Of a stretch of DNA of 64,000 nt, positions 18,195 through 26,014 are shown one piece after another. This DNA is from Myxococcales bacterium. GTDB taxonomy: Bacteria > Myxococcota > Myxococcia > Myxococcales > Myxococcaceae. The position numbers and the translations under genes were made by a program. The DNA is taken from assembly GCA_030681895.1 (NCBI GenBank), contig JAUXRI010000138.1:1-64000 (forward strand). Direction: 5' to 3'. The notes beneath the pieces are model-generated. The model had not been told where the DNA came from and did not search any database. It saw only the letters and a list, made by a program, of their open reading frames with translations. How positions within the stretch are numbered: the stretch's first letter is position 1; each line of letters starts with the position of its first letter.

Positions 18195-18780
18195 GAACTG
18201 GAGGGTAGTCGATCGTGTCGGGGCGGGCTCACGCGCCCTTGTGCACCCACTCCACGGCCACACCCTTGATGCGGCGGAGCGCCACTATTCTCGGCCGGCT
18301 CGACCAGCTCCTTCGTGGCGATGGTGATGCTTCACCGGTTCGAGCTCGTTCCCTTCGGTGCTGGCGACGCTCGTGCTCGTCCAAGCGCAGTTGATGTGCA
18401 CGACGAGCACGTCGCTCTGGTGCGCGCGGCGCTGGTTTTGACGTTCTCGAAAAGGATGTCGGTGGTGCGTGCTGCGCGTTCCGGCGAGGTTCGCAAGCGA
18501 CTCGGCACGCTGCGCAACCATCGCGGACCAACGCAGTCAGCGAGTCGCCGCGCCTGGATGAGCGCGGAGCGAGAGCGCTTCTCCGAGCACGTCTCGCGCG
18601 CGACGCGGGGCGCGTCGAAGTTGACGCATTTTCACGTCAACCGCGTGCTCACTGGAGTCCCGGACGAGACGTGTTCCCGGAAGTGCGCGCCTGCGAGCGA
18701 GCGCCGCGCAATGCCCATTCCGACTGACCTGGCCCCTCGAGGCTTCGCACGCCCTTCACGACCGACTCCCTCAGGGCCGT
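18195..18780. other. Long stretch without a convincing gene
   Basis: About 590 bp between the divergent lipoprotein and LysM genes. Open frames exist on both strands (for example plus 18315-18785), but their translations are Arg/Ser-rich, share no domain motif and lack ribosome sites. It may be a decayed gene or a long 5' region. No tandem repeat or structured RNA was obvious by eye. Confidence 0.5.
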
Positions 18781-18845
18781 CATAAACACATTTAATCACG
18801 ACATATTCTCACCAAAAGTATCGAGTCTTGACGTGTCTTCTCAGC
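18781..18845 (+). promoter_or_regulatory. AT-rich promoter candidate for the LysM gene
   Basis: The run around 18781-18820 is strikingly AT-rich for this DNA (TTTAATCACGACATATTC) and lies 32-95 bp before ATG 18877. A TTGACG hexamer sits at 18828-18833 without a good -10 partner. Assigned as promoter region from composition and position only. Confidence 0.35.
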
Positions 18846-18876
18846 GACCGCGAACGCCGGTGGGCGACAATCGCAC

Positions 18877-19974
18877 ATGGCTCTCGCAATCACCCCAGCC
18901 GCTGCCCCAGTCGTTCCCGCGCCGCGTCCTGCAGCGCCGTCGCCTCCGGCCCGCAAGGGCGTCGACCGCGCCGCCTCGACGTTCACCGCCGCGCCGAAGG
19001 CGAAGCCCACGACCTACACCGTGCGCTCTGGCGACACCTTCAGCGGCATCGCGGCGAGCCACCACCTCACCACGCCGCAGCTCGCGAAGCTGAACCCACA
19101 GGTGAAGAACCTGAACCAGATCAGCGTGGGCCAGAAGCTGGTGCTCGCGCGTGAGGTCGTTCCTCCGAAGCCGACGTACACGGTGAAGGCCGGAGACACC
19201 TTTGGCGGCATCGCGGCGAGCCACCAGCTCACGGTCGCGCAGCTCGCGAAGCTCAACCCGCAGGTGAAGAACCTCAACGTCATCTCGGTGGGGCAGAAGC
19301 TCAACCTCAAGGCCTCGACGCCGCCACCGCCGCCTCCTCCTCCGCACGAGCCTCCGCCGTTGACGGGCAAGGGCGTCCCCGACACCTCAGGGCTCTCGAC
19401 CGAGAAGCGGTTCGACCTCTACGAGCGATACATCGGCAAGTTCGGCGACGCGCAGGCGAAGAAGGACCTCGCCGCAGGCAAGCGCGTCATCTTGAGCCTC
19501 CGCGAAGACACGCCGATGACCGCGAACCAGCCGTTCCGCGGCACGTACGACGACCGCATCGTGGTGATGTGGAAGGACCGCACCGGCAGCCACGTTCAGG
19601 AGCTGCGCGCGAACACCGAGCCCAACCGCCGCTGGTCGATTCCCGCGAACGAGAGCAGCAAGCCCGTCGGTCGCCTCGCTGACAACCAGACGATTCGCTA
19701 CCACAAGGCCTCGAGCGCGAAGTTCGGCAACCACCTGCAGCCGTATGGCAACCCCTACGCGCAGCGCGACGCCGACCGCGACTACCGCTTCGAGAAGAAC
19801 GAGAAGTCGTACAACGGCGAGTGGGGCGGGCAGGCGATGTTCATTCACCGCGCCTGGTCGACCGACACCGGCTCGCAGGGCTGCCAGACGATGGACGAGG
19901 GCCGCTTCAACACCTTCTGGGGCGCGCTCGGCAGCCAGAAGGACTTCAGCTACGTGCTCGTGAACGTCACCTGA
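18877..19974 (+). CDS. Double-LysM protein with YkuD-like C-terminal motif, no signal peptide
   Basis: The 365-aa protein has a Pro/Ala-rich N-terminus without a Sec or Tat signal, two LysM modules (about 46-90 and 100-144, each with YTVxxGDTFxGIAASH and LAKLNPQVKNLN), a run of eight prolines, and a catalytic-looking C-terminal domain. There, FIHRA (His324) and TGSQGCQT (Ser333, Cys336) resemble the His ... S-x-G-C core of L,D-transpeptidases, with QT in place of VR. LysM binds peptidoglycan, so the target is murein or chitin-like polymer. The missing export signal is notable (see the similar case at 26015). YehS follows 28 nt downstream. Family role inferred; enzymatic class uncertain. Confidence 0.82.
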   Translation: MALAITPAAAPVVPAPRPAAPSPPARKGVDRAASTFTAAPKAKPTTYTVRSGDTFSGIAASHHLTTPQLAKLNPQVKNLNQISVGQKLVLAREVVPPKPTYTVKAGDTFGGIAASHQLTVAQLAKLNPQVKNLNVISVGQKLNLKASTPPPPPPPPHEPPPLTGKGVPDTSGLSTEKRFDLYERYIGKFGDAQAKKDLAAGKRVILSLREDTPMTANQPFRGTYDDRIVVMWKDRTGSHVQELRANTEPNRRWSIPANESSKPVGRLADNQTIRYHKASSAKFGNHLQPYGNPYAQRDADRDYRFEKNEKSYNGEWGGQAMFIHRAWSTDTGSQGCQTMDEGRFNTFWGALGSQKDFSYVLVNVT

Positions 19975-20002
19975 ACCGTCGGCTTTCGGTACAAGCGGTT
20001 CA

Positions 20003-20464
20003 ATGATCAGCAATGACGTGTTGCGGAGCGTGCGGTTCATGTTGAACGTCGGTGAGTCGACGCTCTCCGAGATCATCCGGCTCGGTGGTGGCGCCGTCGC
20101 GCCGATGCAGCTCACGGCGTTCTTGAAGCGTGACGACGAGCCCGGCTTCGTGCTGTGCGACGCGAAGACGATGGGCCAGTTCCTCGACGGGCTCATCATT
20201 CACCGACGCGGTCCTGCGCCTGAGGGCCAGGCGCACGCTCCCGAGAAGCACGTCACCAACAACACCGTGCTCAAGAAGCTGCGCGTCGCCTTCGAGCTCA
20301 AAGAAGACGACCTCGTCGAGATGCTGACGTCGGCGGGGTTCGAGGTGTCGCGCCCCGAGCTGAGCGCGTTGTTCCGCAAACCCGACCATCGGAACTACCG
20401 GCCGTGTGGCGATCAGTTCCTGCGCAACTTCCTCAAGGCGCTCACCGCGCGCGTGCGGGGCTGA
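20003..20464 (+). CDS. yehS: DUF1456 family protein (YehS-like)
   Basis: The 153-aa protein consists of two DUF1456 repeats: NDVLRSVRFMLN ... LGGGAVAPMQLTAFLKRDDEPGF and NNTVLKKLRVAFELKEDDLVEML ... LSALFRKPDHRNYRPCGDQFLRNFL. This matches E. coli YehS in length and in the paired repeat layout. The family is cytoplasmic, small and functionally uncharacterised. The LysM gene ends 28 nt before it, so the two may be co-transcribed. It converges on the GT39 gene with 3 nt between stop codons. Confidence 0.93.
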   Translation: MISNDVLRSVRFMLNVGESTLSEIIRLGGGAVAPMQLTAFLKRDDEPGFVLCDAKTMGQFLDGLIIHRRGPAPEGQAHAPEKHVTNNTVLKKLRVAFELKEDDLVEMLTSAGFEVSRPELSALFRKPDHRNYRPCGDQFLRNFLKALTARVRG

Positions 20465-20467
20465 CGG

Positions 20468-22219
20468 TCACGGCCCGCGCTGCGCGACCGCGAGGACGAA
20501 CTTGTTCATCGTCTGTGGCGCGATGGCGTCCAGCGTCGTGTTCGGAGGCAACACACTGCGAAGCGTCTCGAAGCGGTGGTGTTCGACGAGCACGAACGTG
20601 CGCCGATGTGACGAGAGCAGCAGCGTGAGCGCGCCCCTCGGGTCGGCGGAGCCGATCTGCACCACGTCGTTGCGTGTGTAGAAGGTCTCTCCTTTCCAGT
20701 TCATCAGGAACGCGGCGAGCGGCTCGCCGGGCGCGCGGGTCTGCAGATAGAGATCGACCAGCTGCCGCTGCGTCCAGTGTCGGCCGAGCGCTTCCCAATG
20801 CTGCCACGACACGAACAGCGCGAACGTCAGCGCCATGGCCGCGGTCGCGAGCACCACGCGCCGACCGTTGTTCATCACGATGGCGGCGAACACCCCGATG
20901 CCAGCGAGACACGCGAGCAACATCAAGGCGTGACCGAACGTGAGCCAGGCCGGCGCGCCGCTCCACACGGGCTGCGCGAGCAACTCCATCGGGTACGGAC
21001 GGTCGTGGTTGTAGGTGAAGAGGTCGAGCAGATGCCGCGGACGGGCCACGAGGTCTTTCGTCACGACCACCAGGGCGACGAGGCCTCCGAGCAGGGAAGG
21101 CGCGAAGCGGCGCGCGTCGTCCCAGAGGGTGTCGGCGCCGAGGGCGATCAACACCACGAGCGGAGGCACCATCGGCAAGACGTAGTGATGAAACCGCGTG
21201 GCGCTGAGCGTGAAGAGCGAGAACACGAGCGCGCCTGCGATCGACCACGTCACCGCGAGCCGCCACCGCGCACCTTCACGCGGCATCGAAACCAGCGCAT
21301 GGAGCGCCAGTGGCACCAGCGCAACCCAGGGGTAGATGGCCCACGCGCCCTGCTCCACGAAGTACGTGAAGGTGCCGCCGGGGGTCGTGGTGTGAACGCC
21401 CGTGGCGAAGCGGTCGAGATGATCGGCGATGAAGAACCGCTGCACGAACGTCTTGCCTTCGTCATCACGGCCGTCGAACCGAATCATCGCTCCGTACCAG
21501 GGCCCGGCCGTCGCGAGCAGGAAGAGCGGGCTCCACCAGGGCACCCGCCGCAGTCGGGTCAGCGCGGCGCGGCCCTCGAGCGCCACCCACGAGAGCGCGA
21601 CGATGACGAGCGGCAGCAGCGCCACGAGGCCCTTCGCCAGCATGCCGACGCCGAGCGCGGTGAAGAACCCCGCCCACCATTTCCTATTGCCACCCTCTGC
21701 GCGCGCTGCGCAGCACACCGCGATGACGAGCGAGGCGACGAACGGGCCGTCGGTCATCGCCTGACGCGCGATGAAATCGATGAGCGGCATGCTCCACCAG
21801 ACGATGGCCGTGAGCACGCCTGCACGACGCGTCGAGCTGCGAGCCACGGTGTCGGCGAGGAACGCTCCGGCCAGCAGCATCAGCAGCGCGAAGGGGAGGC
21901 GAATCAGCCACTCCGTGCCAGCGGGCAGCGCGCCTTCTCCGGGCTGGCCCCACGGCTGCGCGCCCGAGAGCCACAGCCCCATCGCCGCGAGCCACGGCGT
22001 CAGCGGCGGCTTCGAGAAGAACCACGCGTTCTGCCAGTACGGGTGCACGAGGTCTCCGCGCGCCAGCATCTGACGACCGACCTCGGCGTAGTGCGTCTCC
22101 CACGGGTCCCACAGCCCGACGCTGCCGAGCCGAGGCATCACGACGAGCGCGCCGATGATGAGCGCGAGACGAAAGACGGACAGCTCGCGCAGCCGCGCGA
22201 TGAGTGCGTTGAGGGACAT
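20468..22219 (-). CDS. Membrane glycosyltransferase, GT39/ArnT-like
   Basis: The 583-aa protein has about 11 hydrophobic segments and the family signature in the first extracytoplasmic loop, GLWDPWETHYAEVGRQ (Asp38, Glu41), followed by WFFSKPPLTPW with Lys70. These fit PMT/ArnT-type enzymes that transfer a sugar from a polyprenyl-phosphate donor to a protein or lipid A on the periplasmic face. No polymyxin-resistance (arn) neighbours are present, so the acceptor is unknown; exported proteins abound nearby. The start ATG 22219 lies inside the first copy of a tandem duplication, and an identical start region is repeated upstream (22352). Possibly under the ECF sigma/anti-sigma pair immediately upstream. 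Confidence 0.93.
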   Translation of the reverse strand: MSLNALIARLRELSVFRLALIIGALVVMPRLGSVGLWDPWETHYAEVGRQMLARGDLVHPYWQNAWFFSKPPLTPWLAAMGLWLSGAQPWGQPGEGALPAGTEWLIRLPFALLMLLAGAFLADTVARSSTRRAGVLTAIVWWSMPLIDFIARQAMTDGPFVASLVIAVCCAARAEGGNRKWWAGFFTALGVGMLAKGLVALLPLVIVALSWVALEGRAALTRLRRVPWWSPLFLLATAGPWYGAMIRFDGRDDEGKTFVQRFFIADHLDRFATGVHTTTPGGTFTYFVEQGAWAIYPWVALVPLALHALVSMPREGARWRLAVTWSIAGALVFSLFTLSATRFHHYVLPMVPPLVVLIALGADTLWDDARRFAPSLLGGLVALVVVTKDLVARPRHLLDLFTYNHDRPYPMELLAQPVWSGAPAWLTFGHALMLLACLAGIGVFAAIVMNNGRRVVLATAAMALTFALFVSWQHWEALGRHWTQRQLVDLYLQTRAPGEPLAAFLMNWKGETFYTRNDVVQIGSADPRGALTLLLSSHRRTFVLVEHHRFETLRSVLPPNTTLDAIAPQTMNKFVLAVAQRGP

Positions 22220-22452
22220 GAGGTGGCTTTCGGAAGAGGACGACGGTTCGTCAGCACGTCACGGCGCTGGGGTGTTCAACCCGGCGCAGCGGCGCTCTCG
22301 AGCGGCGCGAAAGCAGCTCGCGCAGCCTCGCGATGAGTGCGTTGAGGGACATAGGGGCTTTCGGGAATGCGACGGTGCGTCAGCGCGTCACGGCGCGGGG
22401 CTGCTCAACCCGGCGTCGGCGAACCCGGTGCGCTCGAGCCGCGCGAAGTCTG
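22181..22452. repeat. Degenerate tandem duplication, two copies of about 133 bp
   Basis: Copy 1 (about 22181-22313) and copy 2 (about 22314-22452) align over their length with substitutions and small indels; both begin CAGCTCGCGCAGC and contain GATGAGTGCGTTGAGGGACAT, then GCTTTCGG, GTCACGGCG and CAACCCGGCG. Each copy spans the 3' end of the anti-sigma gene and the 5' end of the GT39 gene, so the junction between the two genes was duplicated and has diverged. It lengthens the space between them by one unit. Confidence 0.85.
22251..22352 (-). pseudogene. Duplicated GT39 start region (33-codon remnant ORF)
   Basis: Inside copy 2 of the tandem duplication, ATG at 22352 reads MSLNALIARLREL, identical to the first 13 residues of the GT39 protein, then diverges (LSRRSRAPLRR) and stops at TGA 22251. 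It is a relic created by the duplication. It could act as a decoy or leader ORF, since its initiation context is copied from the real gene, but there is no sign of selection for its peptide. Confidence 0.6.
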
Positions 22453-22780
22453 GCTCGGTGGTGAACGGAGTGCCGTGCACGCCCTCGGGCGCCAGCATCG
22501 TGAAACCAGAAGGGCCGGGAGTCATCGCGGCGCGTGACGGCTGCGCAATCAACGCAGCGACGCAGGCCGTCAACGCGACGAAGCCCGCGAGCGCAGGCGA
22601 CACTCGGCGCGAAGGCACCACGACGTGTGCAGAGAGCCCCTGCGACAGCATCGACCGATGGGCGAGCCGGGACAGCTGCGAGGCGCACGTGTCACACGCG
22701 CTCACGTGTGCTTCGAACGCGTCGGTCTCGGCGCCGGCCTCGATGAAACGTGAGAGCTCGAAGATGGAAGGGTGGCTCAC
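22388..22780 (-). CDS. Anti-sigma factor with zinc-finger (ZAS) motif
   Basis: The start is GTG 22780, overlapping the sigma gene's TGA as GTGA; the longer open frame above it is a shadow. The 130-aa protein has the anti-sigma zinc motif His25-x3-Cys29-x2-Cys32 (HVSACDTC) in a helical N-terminal domain, one membrane segment at about 60-78 and a short periplasmic tail of about 50 residues. Such proteins hold their partner ECF sigma factor at the membrane until an envelope signal arrives. The tight coupling to the sigma gene supports this pairing. The final codons are duplicated in the neighbouring repeat. Confidence 0.85.
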   Translation of the reverse strand: MSHPSIFELSRFIEAGAETDAFEAHVSACDTCASQLSRLAHRSMLSQGLSAHVVVPSRRVSPALAGFVALTACVAALIAQPSRAAMTPGPSGFTMLAPEGVHGTPFTTEPDFARLERTGFADAGLSSPAP

Positions 22781-23277
22781 CTGGTGGCCTCCTCGACCGC
22801 GGCGCGGAGCCGAGCCCTGATGATGCACAGGACCTGCCGGAAGCGCTGCACCGAGACGCCCAGGGCGGCCGCGTGTTCGGCGTGCGGCGCGGCGTTCGAC
22901 AGCGACGCTTCCATCACCTCGCGGGCGCGCGGCGTGGCGCGTGACAACTCTGCGGCGACGATGGCGAGGGCCTGCCGTGACTCGATGATGGCCTCGGGCT
23001 GACTTGTTCCCGCCAGCTCGTGCGCCTCGGCCTCGGGCACCTCGACCCGGCGCTTGCCGAGCCGTCGCCGCTCCGAGAGCAGGAACATCGCCTGGCGAAT
23101 CGCGAGGCCAGGGAGTTCGATGCGCTCGAGCCGCCCCGCCCGGTCCGCCGAGATGAGGCGCGTCCAGCTCTCCTGCGCGAGGTCGCGGGCGTCATCCAAC
23201 CGCACGCCCTTCGACAGCAGGGCGACCACCACCGTGTGGTCATGCTGCACGATGGAGTCGGACCACGAAGCGTTCAC
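22777..23277 (-). CDS. ECF-type RNA polymerase sigma factor
   Basis: The 166-aa protein has region 2 signature DARDLAQESWTRLI (about 29-42), with the short linker of ECF sigmas and a region 4 helix-turn-helix at about 125-160 (HAEHAAALGVSVQRFRQVLCIIRARLRAAVEE is split here by the turn LGVS). Regions 1 and 3 are absent, as expected. It is encoded just before, and translationally coupled to, a ZAS anti-sigma factor. The target promoters are unknown; the GT39 gene downstream on the same strand is a natural candidate. Confidence 0.9.
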   Translation of the reverse strand: MNASWSDSIVQHDHTVVVALLSKGVRLDDARDLAQESWTRLISADRAGRLERIELPGLAIRQAMFLLSERRRLGKRRVEVPEAEAHELAGTSQPEAIIESRQALAIVAAELSRATPRAREVMEASLSNAAPHAEHAAALGVSVQRFRQVLCIIRARLRAAVEEATR

Positions 23278-23417
23278 GAAGGTCTCAACGGCGACCGGCC
23301 CCGGACATATCGCCTGCGTCTGGAGGAATAGCCTGAATCCCCGCTGCGCTCTCGTGCGTTGGCCCTGTGCTGGCTCCGCGCGTCATGCACTCCGGCGACG
23401 CGCTTGGCCCCCGCGAC

Positions 23418-23756
23418 TCAGCGCTGGCTCTGCATCGCCTCGGCGAGCTGACGGTCCAGGGCTTCACGACGCTCGAGCTCTTCGGCTTCGATGCGCGCCG
23501 CCATCGCTTCGAGCGAGTCGACCGGCGCGCTGCGCTCCAGGCGCGGAGCGGACTTGTTCCCGAACATCGCGCGGAGCACGAACATCACTGCAGCGACGGC
23601 GAGCACCACCACGCTCACCTTCAACGCGACGACGCCCACCTTGAGCACCAGGCCCAGGGCGACGAAGAGCAGCACGAGCACCGGTGGCCCGAGGATGGCG
23701 ACGCCCAGCACTGCGAGGAGTCCAACCAACCAGCCAGGCATCTTGTTCGAGGTCAT
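23418..23756 (-). CDS. Small membrane protein with C-terminal charged helix
   Basis: A longer frame exists, but ATG 23756 has an ideal ribosome site (AAGGAG, 6 nt spacing). The 112-aa protein has two hydrophobic helices (about 8-30 and 33-62, very rich in Val/Leu/Ala) followed by a cytoplasmic amphipathic helix (SLEAMAARIEAEELERREALDR) likely to form a coiled coil. The layout recalls small phage-shock-type membrane proteins, but I do not recognise the family. It lies 80 nt downstream of the HupE-like gene. Confidence 0.75.
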   Translation of the reverse strand: MTSNKMPGWLVGLLAVLGVAILGPPVLVLLFVALGLVLKVGVVALKVSVVVLAVAAVMFVLRAMFGNKSAPRLERSAPVDSLEAMAARIEAEELERREALDRQLAEAMQSQR

Positions 23757-23836
23757 CGGCAGCTCCTTGGTGCCCGTCGATGGGCGCCAACCGGATACGG
23801 GCCGGAGCCGACGTGATTGCCACGCGGCCCGGGTGA

Positions 23837-24895
23837 TCAGCCGGTGACGAGGCGCTCGACGAACCACACCGCGCCGATGACGCACGCCGACACCGACATG
23901 GCCGGGAGCAGCCGTCGTCCGAGGCCGTCTCCTCCGAGTCGTGCCAGTGCGCCGAGACCCAGCACCGCGAGCACGAACGCCGCCTGACCGAGCTCGATGC
24001 CGACGTTGAAGCCCAGCAGGCTGAGGACACGGTGCGCTCCGTCGAGCCCCATGTTCGACATCGACGACGCGAAGCCCAGGCCGTGCAGCAGCCCGCACGC
24101 GAAGACGATGGCCACGCGATGTGACGTGCTCGTGTTCGACGCGCGCAGGTTCAGCGCCGCCATCATGACGATGCTGGCCGCGATGGCGGGCTCGACGAAA
24201 CGTCCTGGCGCCGACACCCAGCCCATCAGCGCCGCCGTGAGCGTCAGGCTGTGTGCCACGGTGAAGCCCGTCAACACCGACAGCCACGAACGCCACCCAC
24301 GTACCGCGACGACGATGGTGAGCAGGAACAGCAGGTGGTCGAAGCCGAACACGATGTGAGAGGTGCCGGTGGATATCGAGTCGCGGAACACGTCGAGCGG
24401 CGCGCGGAAGAAGGAATGCGCCGTCTTCATCGGCGTGAGCACTGCGGCCTCGGTCTCGGCACCACGCGTCGCCTTGATGGTGAGCTGGTGGCCGGCGCCG
24501 AGCAGCGTCGTCTCAAGCCGCAAGTGACGTGGCGGTGACGCGAAGCGGGTCTTCAGCATGGCGATGAGGGTGGTGCTCCCGGCTGTGCTGTCGTCGGAGC
24601 GCTCGTCATGTTCCGCGCGCACCATCACCAGCTCGAGCGCGCCGGCCACGTCTCCGTCGAAGAGCCGATAGTGGTGCGAAACCGCCTGCGTCAGCTGGTG
24701 CTCGTGCGTCGCGACCTCGGCGTCCGACAACCTCCCATCGCCATCGTCATCGACACCCTCGAACGCCGAGACGGGGAACGCGACGACCTCGAAGACGGCG
24801 TCGTTCACGACGTTCAGTGTGCCCTGCTGCGCGGGCATCAGGTGCGCGAGCGCGGCCGTGCTGATCAGCAGCGCGGCGGCCACCATCGACTTCAC
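23837..24895 (-). CDS. HupE/UreJ-family membrane protein with exported EF-hand domain
   Basis: GTG 24895 overlaps the preceding TGA as GTGA and starts a 352-aa protein with signal peptide MKSMVAAALLISTAALA. The periplasmic N-terminal part contains a complete 12-residue EF-hand loop, Asp49 to Glu60 (DDDGDGRLSDAE), predicting calcium binding. The C-terminal half has six to seven membrane segments with the HupE motif GFDHLLFLL and HGLGFAS, His residues that in this family are linked to nickel or cobalt transport. The adjacent exported YHYH protein also suggests metal handling. Ion identity is not shown by the sequence. Confidence 0.88.
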   Translation of the reverse strand: MKSMVAAALLISTAALAHLMPAQQGTLNVVNDAVFEVVAFPVSAFEGVDDDGDGRLSDAEVATHEHQLTQAVSHHYRLFDGDVAGALELVMVRAEHDERSDDSTAGSTTLIAMLKTRFASPPRHLRLETTLLGAGHQLTIKATRGAETEAAVLTPMKTAHSFFRAPLDVFRDSISTGTSHIVFGFDHLLFLLTIVVAVRGWRSWLSVLTGFTVAHSLTLTAALMGWVSAPGRFVEPAIAASIVMMAALNLRASNTSTSHRVAIVFACGLLHGLGFASSMSNMGLDGAHRVLSLLGFNVGIELGQAAFVLAVLGLGALARLGGDGLGRRLLPAMSVSACVIGAVWFVERLVTG

Positions 24896-25848
24896 GGCGC
24901 GGTGCCCTTCACGCAGCGCTGAATGAACGGAAACGCGTCGGTGATGACGTAGTGGTACGTGCCATTCGGGAACTCTGGCGTCACGCCGACGCGGCCGTTG
25001 CACTCGTCGAGGTCTCCGGATCCCGCGACGTACTCGTAGTCCTCGGTGAACGTGCCCATCGGGAAGATGGTCATCGACGGCCGGCCCGCGCTCGGCGTCG
25101 CCTTCTTCTGCCAGCTCGGCGTCATCACGCGCACGGCCGAGCTCGCGTCGGTCGCCACGGTGAAGCCGTAACGCGCGTAGATGGGGAAGCCGTCGATCGC
25201 GAAGCCCACCAGCGTCACGCGTTGACCGCTGCCCTGCCGCGTGAGGTAGCCCTCGGGCATGCCGTGGTAGTGGTACTGGCCGTTGGGCTGCGTGTGCGCG
25301 TTGTTCTCGTCCGTGCCGAACATGAACGCGCCGCCCATCGCCTCGAGGTGCCAGGGGTCGCGACCCATGATGGCGACGCAGCCCTGACCCATCGCCGTCG
25401 AGGTCGCGGTGCTGCTGCAGGTGCCGTCGGTCGCGGGGTCGAGCTTTACGGAGTTGAGCACGTAGCCAGAGGCGGTCCGGGTGAGCGCTCTGCCGGTCGG
25501 TGCGGTGATGGTGGGCGCGAGCGAGAAGGTGATGTTCAGATTCTGTGCGCCGACGGGCGTCGCGAAGTTGCCGCCAACGACGGGGTGGTCGGGAATGCCG
25601 TTGCCCGTCATCACGCGCGAGGTCGCCGTACACGTCCACGACGAGGTGCTCGTCGCGTTCACCTTCGGGCTGGTGTTCACGTAATTCGTGCTGAACGCAC
25701 AGGCTGGTGGTCCTGCGTCGGCCGAGCTCCCCGCGTCGCTCGGCTTGGCGCCCCCGTCCTCAGGCTCGGTCCCTCCATCGACACCGGTCGGGGCGACGCC
25801 ACAGGCCGCGACGATGGAGCTGAGCAGCACGACGAAGACTCGACGCAT
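24892..25848 (-). CDS. YHYH-domain lipoprotein
   Basis: ATG 25848 gives a 318-aa lipoprotein (signal VVLLSSIVAAC, Cys17) with the myxobacterial DGG/DAG linker. The body matches the YHYH domain: DPWHLEAMGGAFMFGTDENN, NGQYHYHGMPEGY, GFAIDGFPIYARYGF and the C-terminal NGTYHYVITDAFPF. The conserved His/Tyr cluster (HYH near residue 205) is thought to bind metal; function in the family is not established. It precedes the HupE-like gene with a GTGA overlap, so the two act together, probably in metal acquisition or storage at the envelope (inference). Confidence 0.9.
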   Translation of the reverse strand: MRRVFVVLLSSIVAACGVAPTGVDGGTEPEDGGAKPSDAGSSADAGPPACAFSTNYVNTSPKVNATSTSSWTCTATSRVMTGNGIPDHPVVGGNFATPVGAQNLNITFSLAPTITAPTGRALTRTASGYVLNSVKLDPATDGTCSSTATSTAMGQGCVAIMGRDPWHLEAMGGAFMFGTDENNAHTQPNGQYHYHGMPEGYLTRQGSGQRVTLVGFAIDGFPIYARYGFTVATDASSAVRVMTPSWQKKATPSAGRPSMTIFPMGTFTEDYEYVAGSGDLDECNGRVGVTPEFPNGTYHYVITDAFPFIQRCVKGTAP

Positions 25849-26014
25849 GGAAGACACCTGGGGCGGGGAAAGGAGAGGAAGACGCACCGGGAGCCCGAAC
25901 GGCACACCGCCGGCACGTCGCGAAGGGTCGAGGTGGTGGTGTCGTCGACTCGGGAAAAGCGATCACGACGGCCGACGATGTCGCGGGATCTTTGGTGAGT
26001 GGTCAGCGCACAGG

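Noticed and set aside
18315-18785. A 156-codon plus-strand frame in the empty stretch
   Set aside because: No ribosome site, no recognisable motif, composition like a chance frame; kept only as a note on possible decay.
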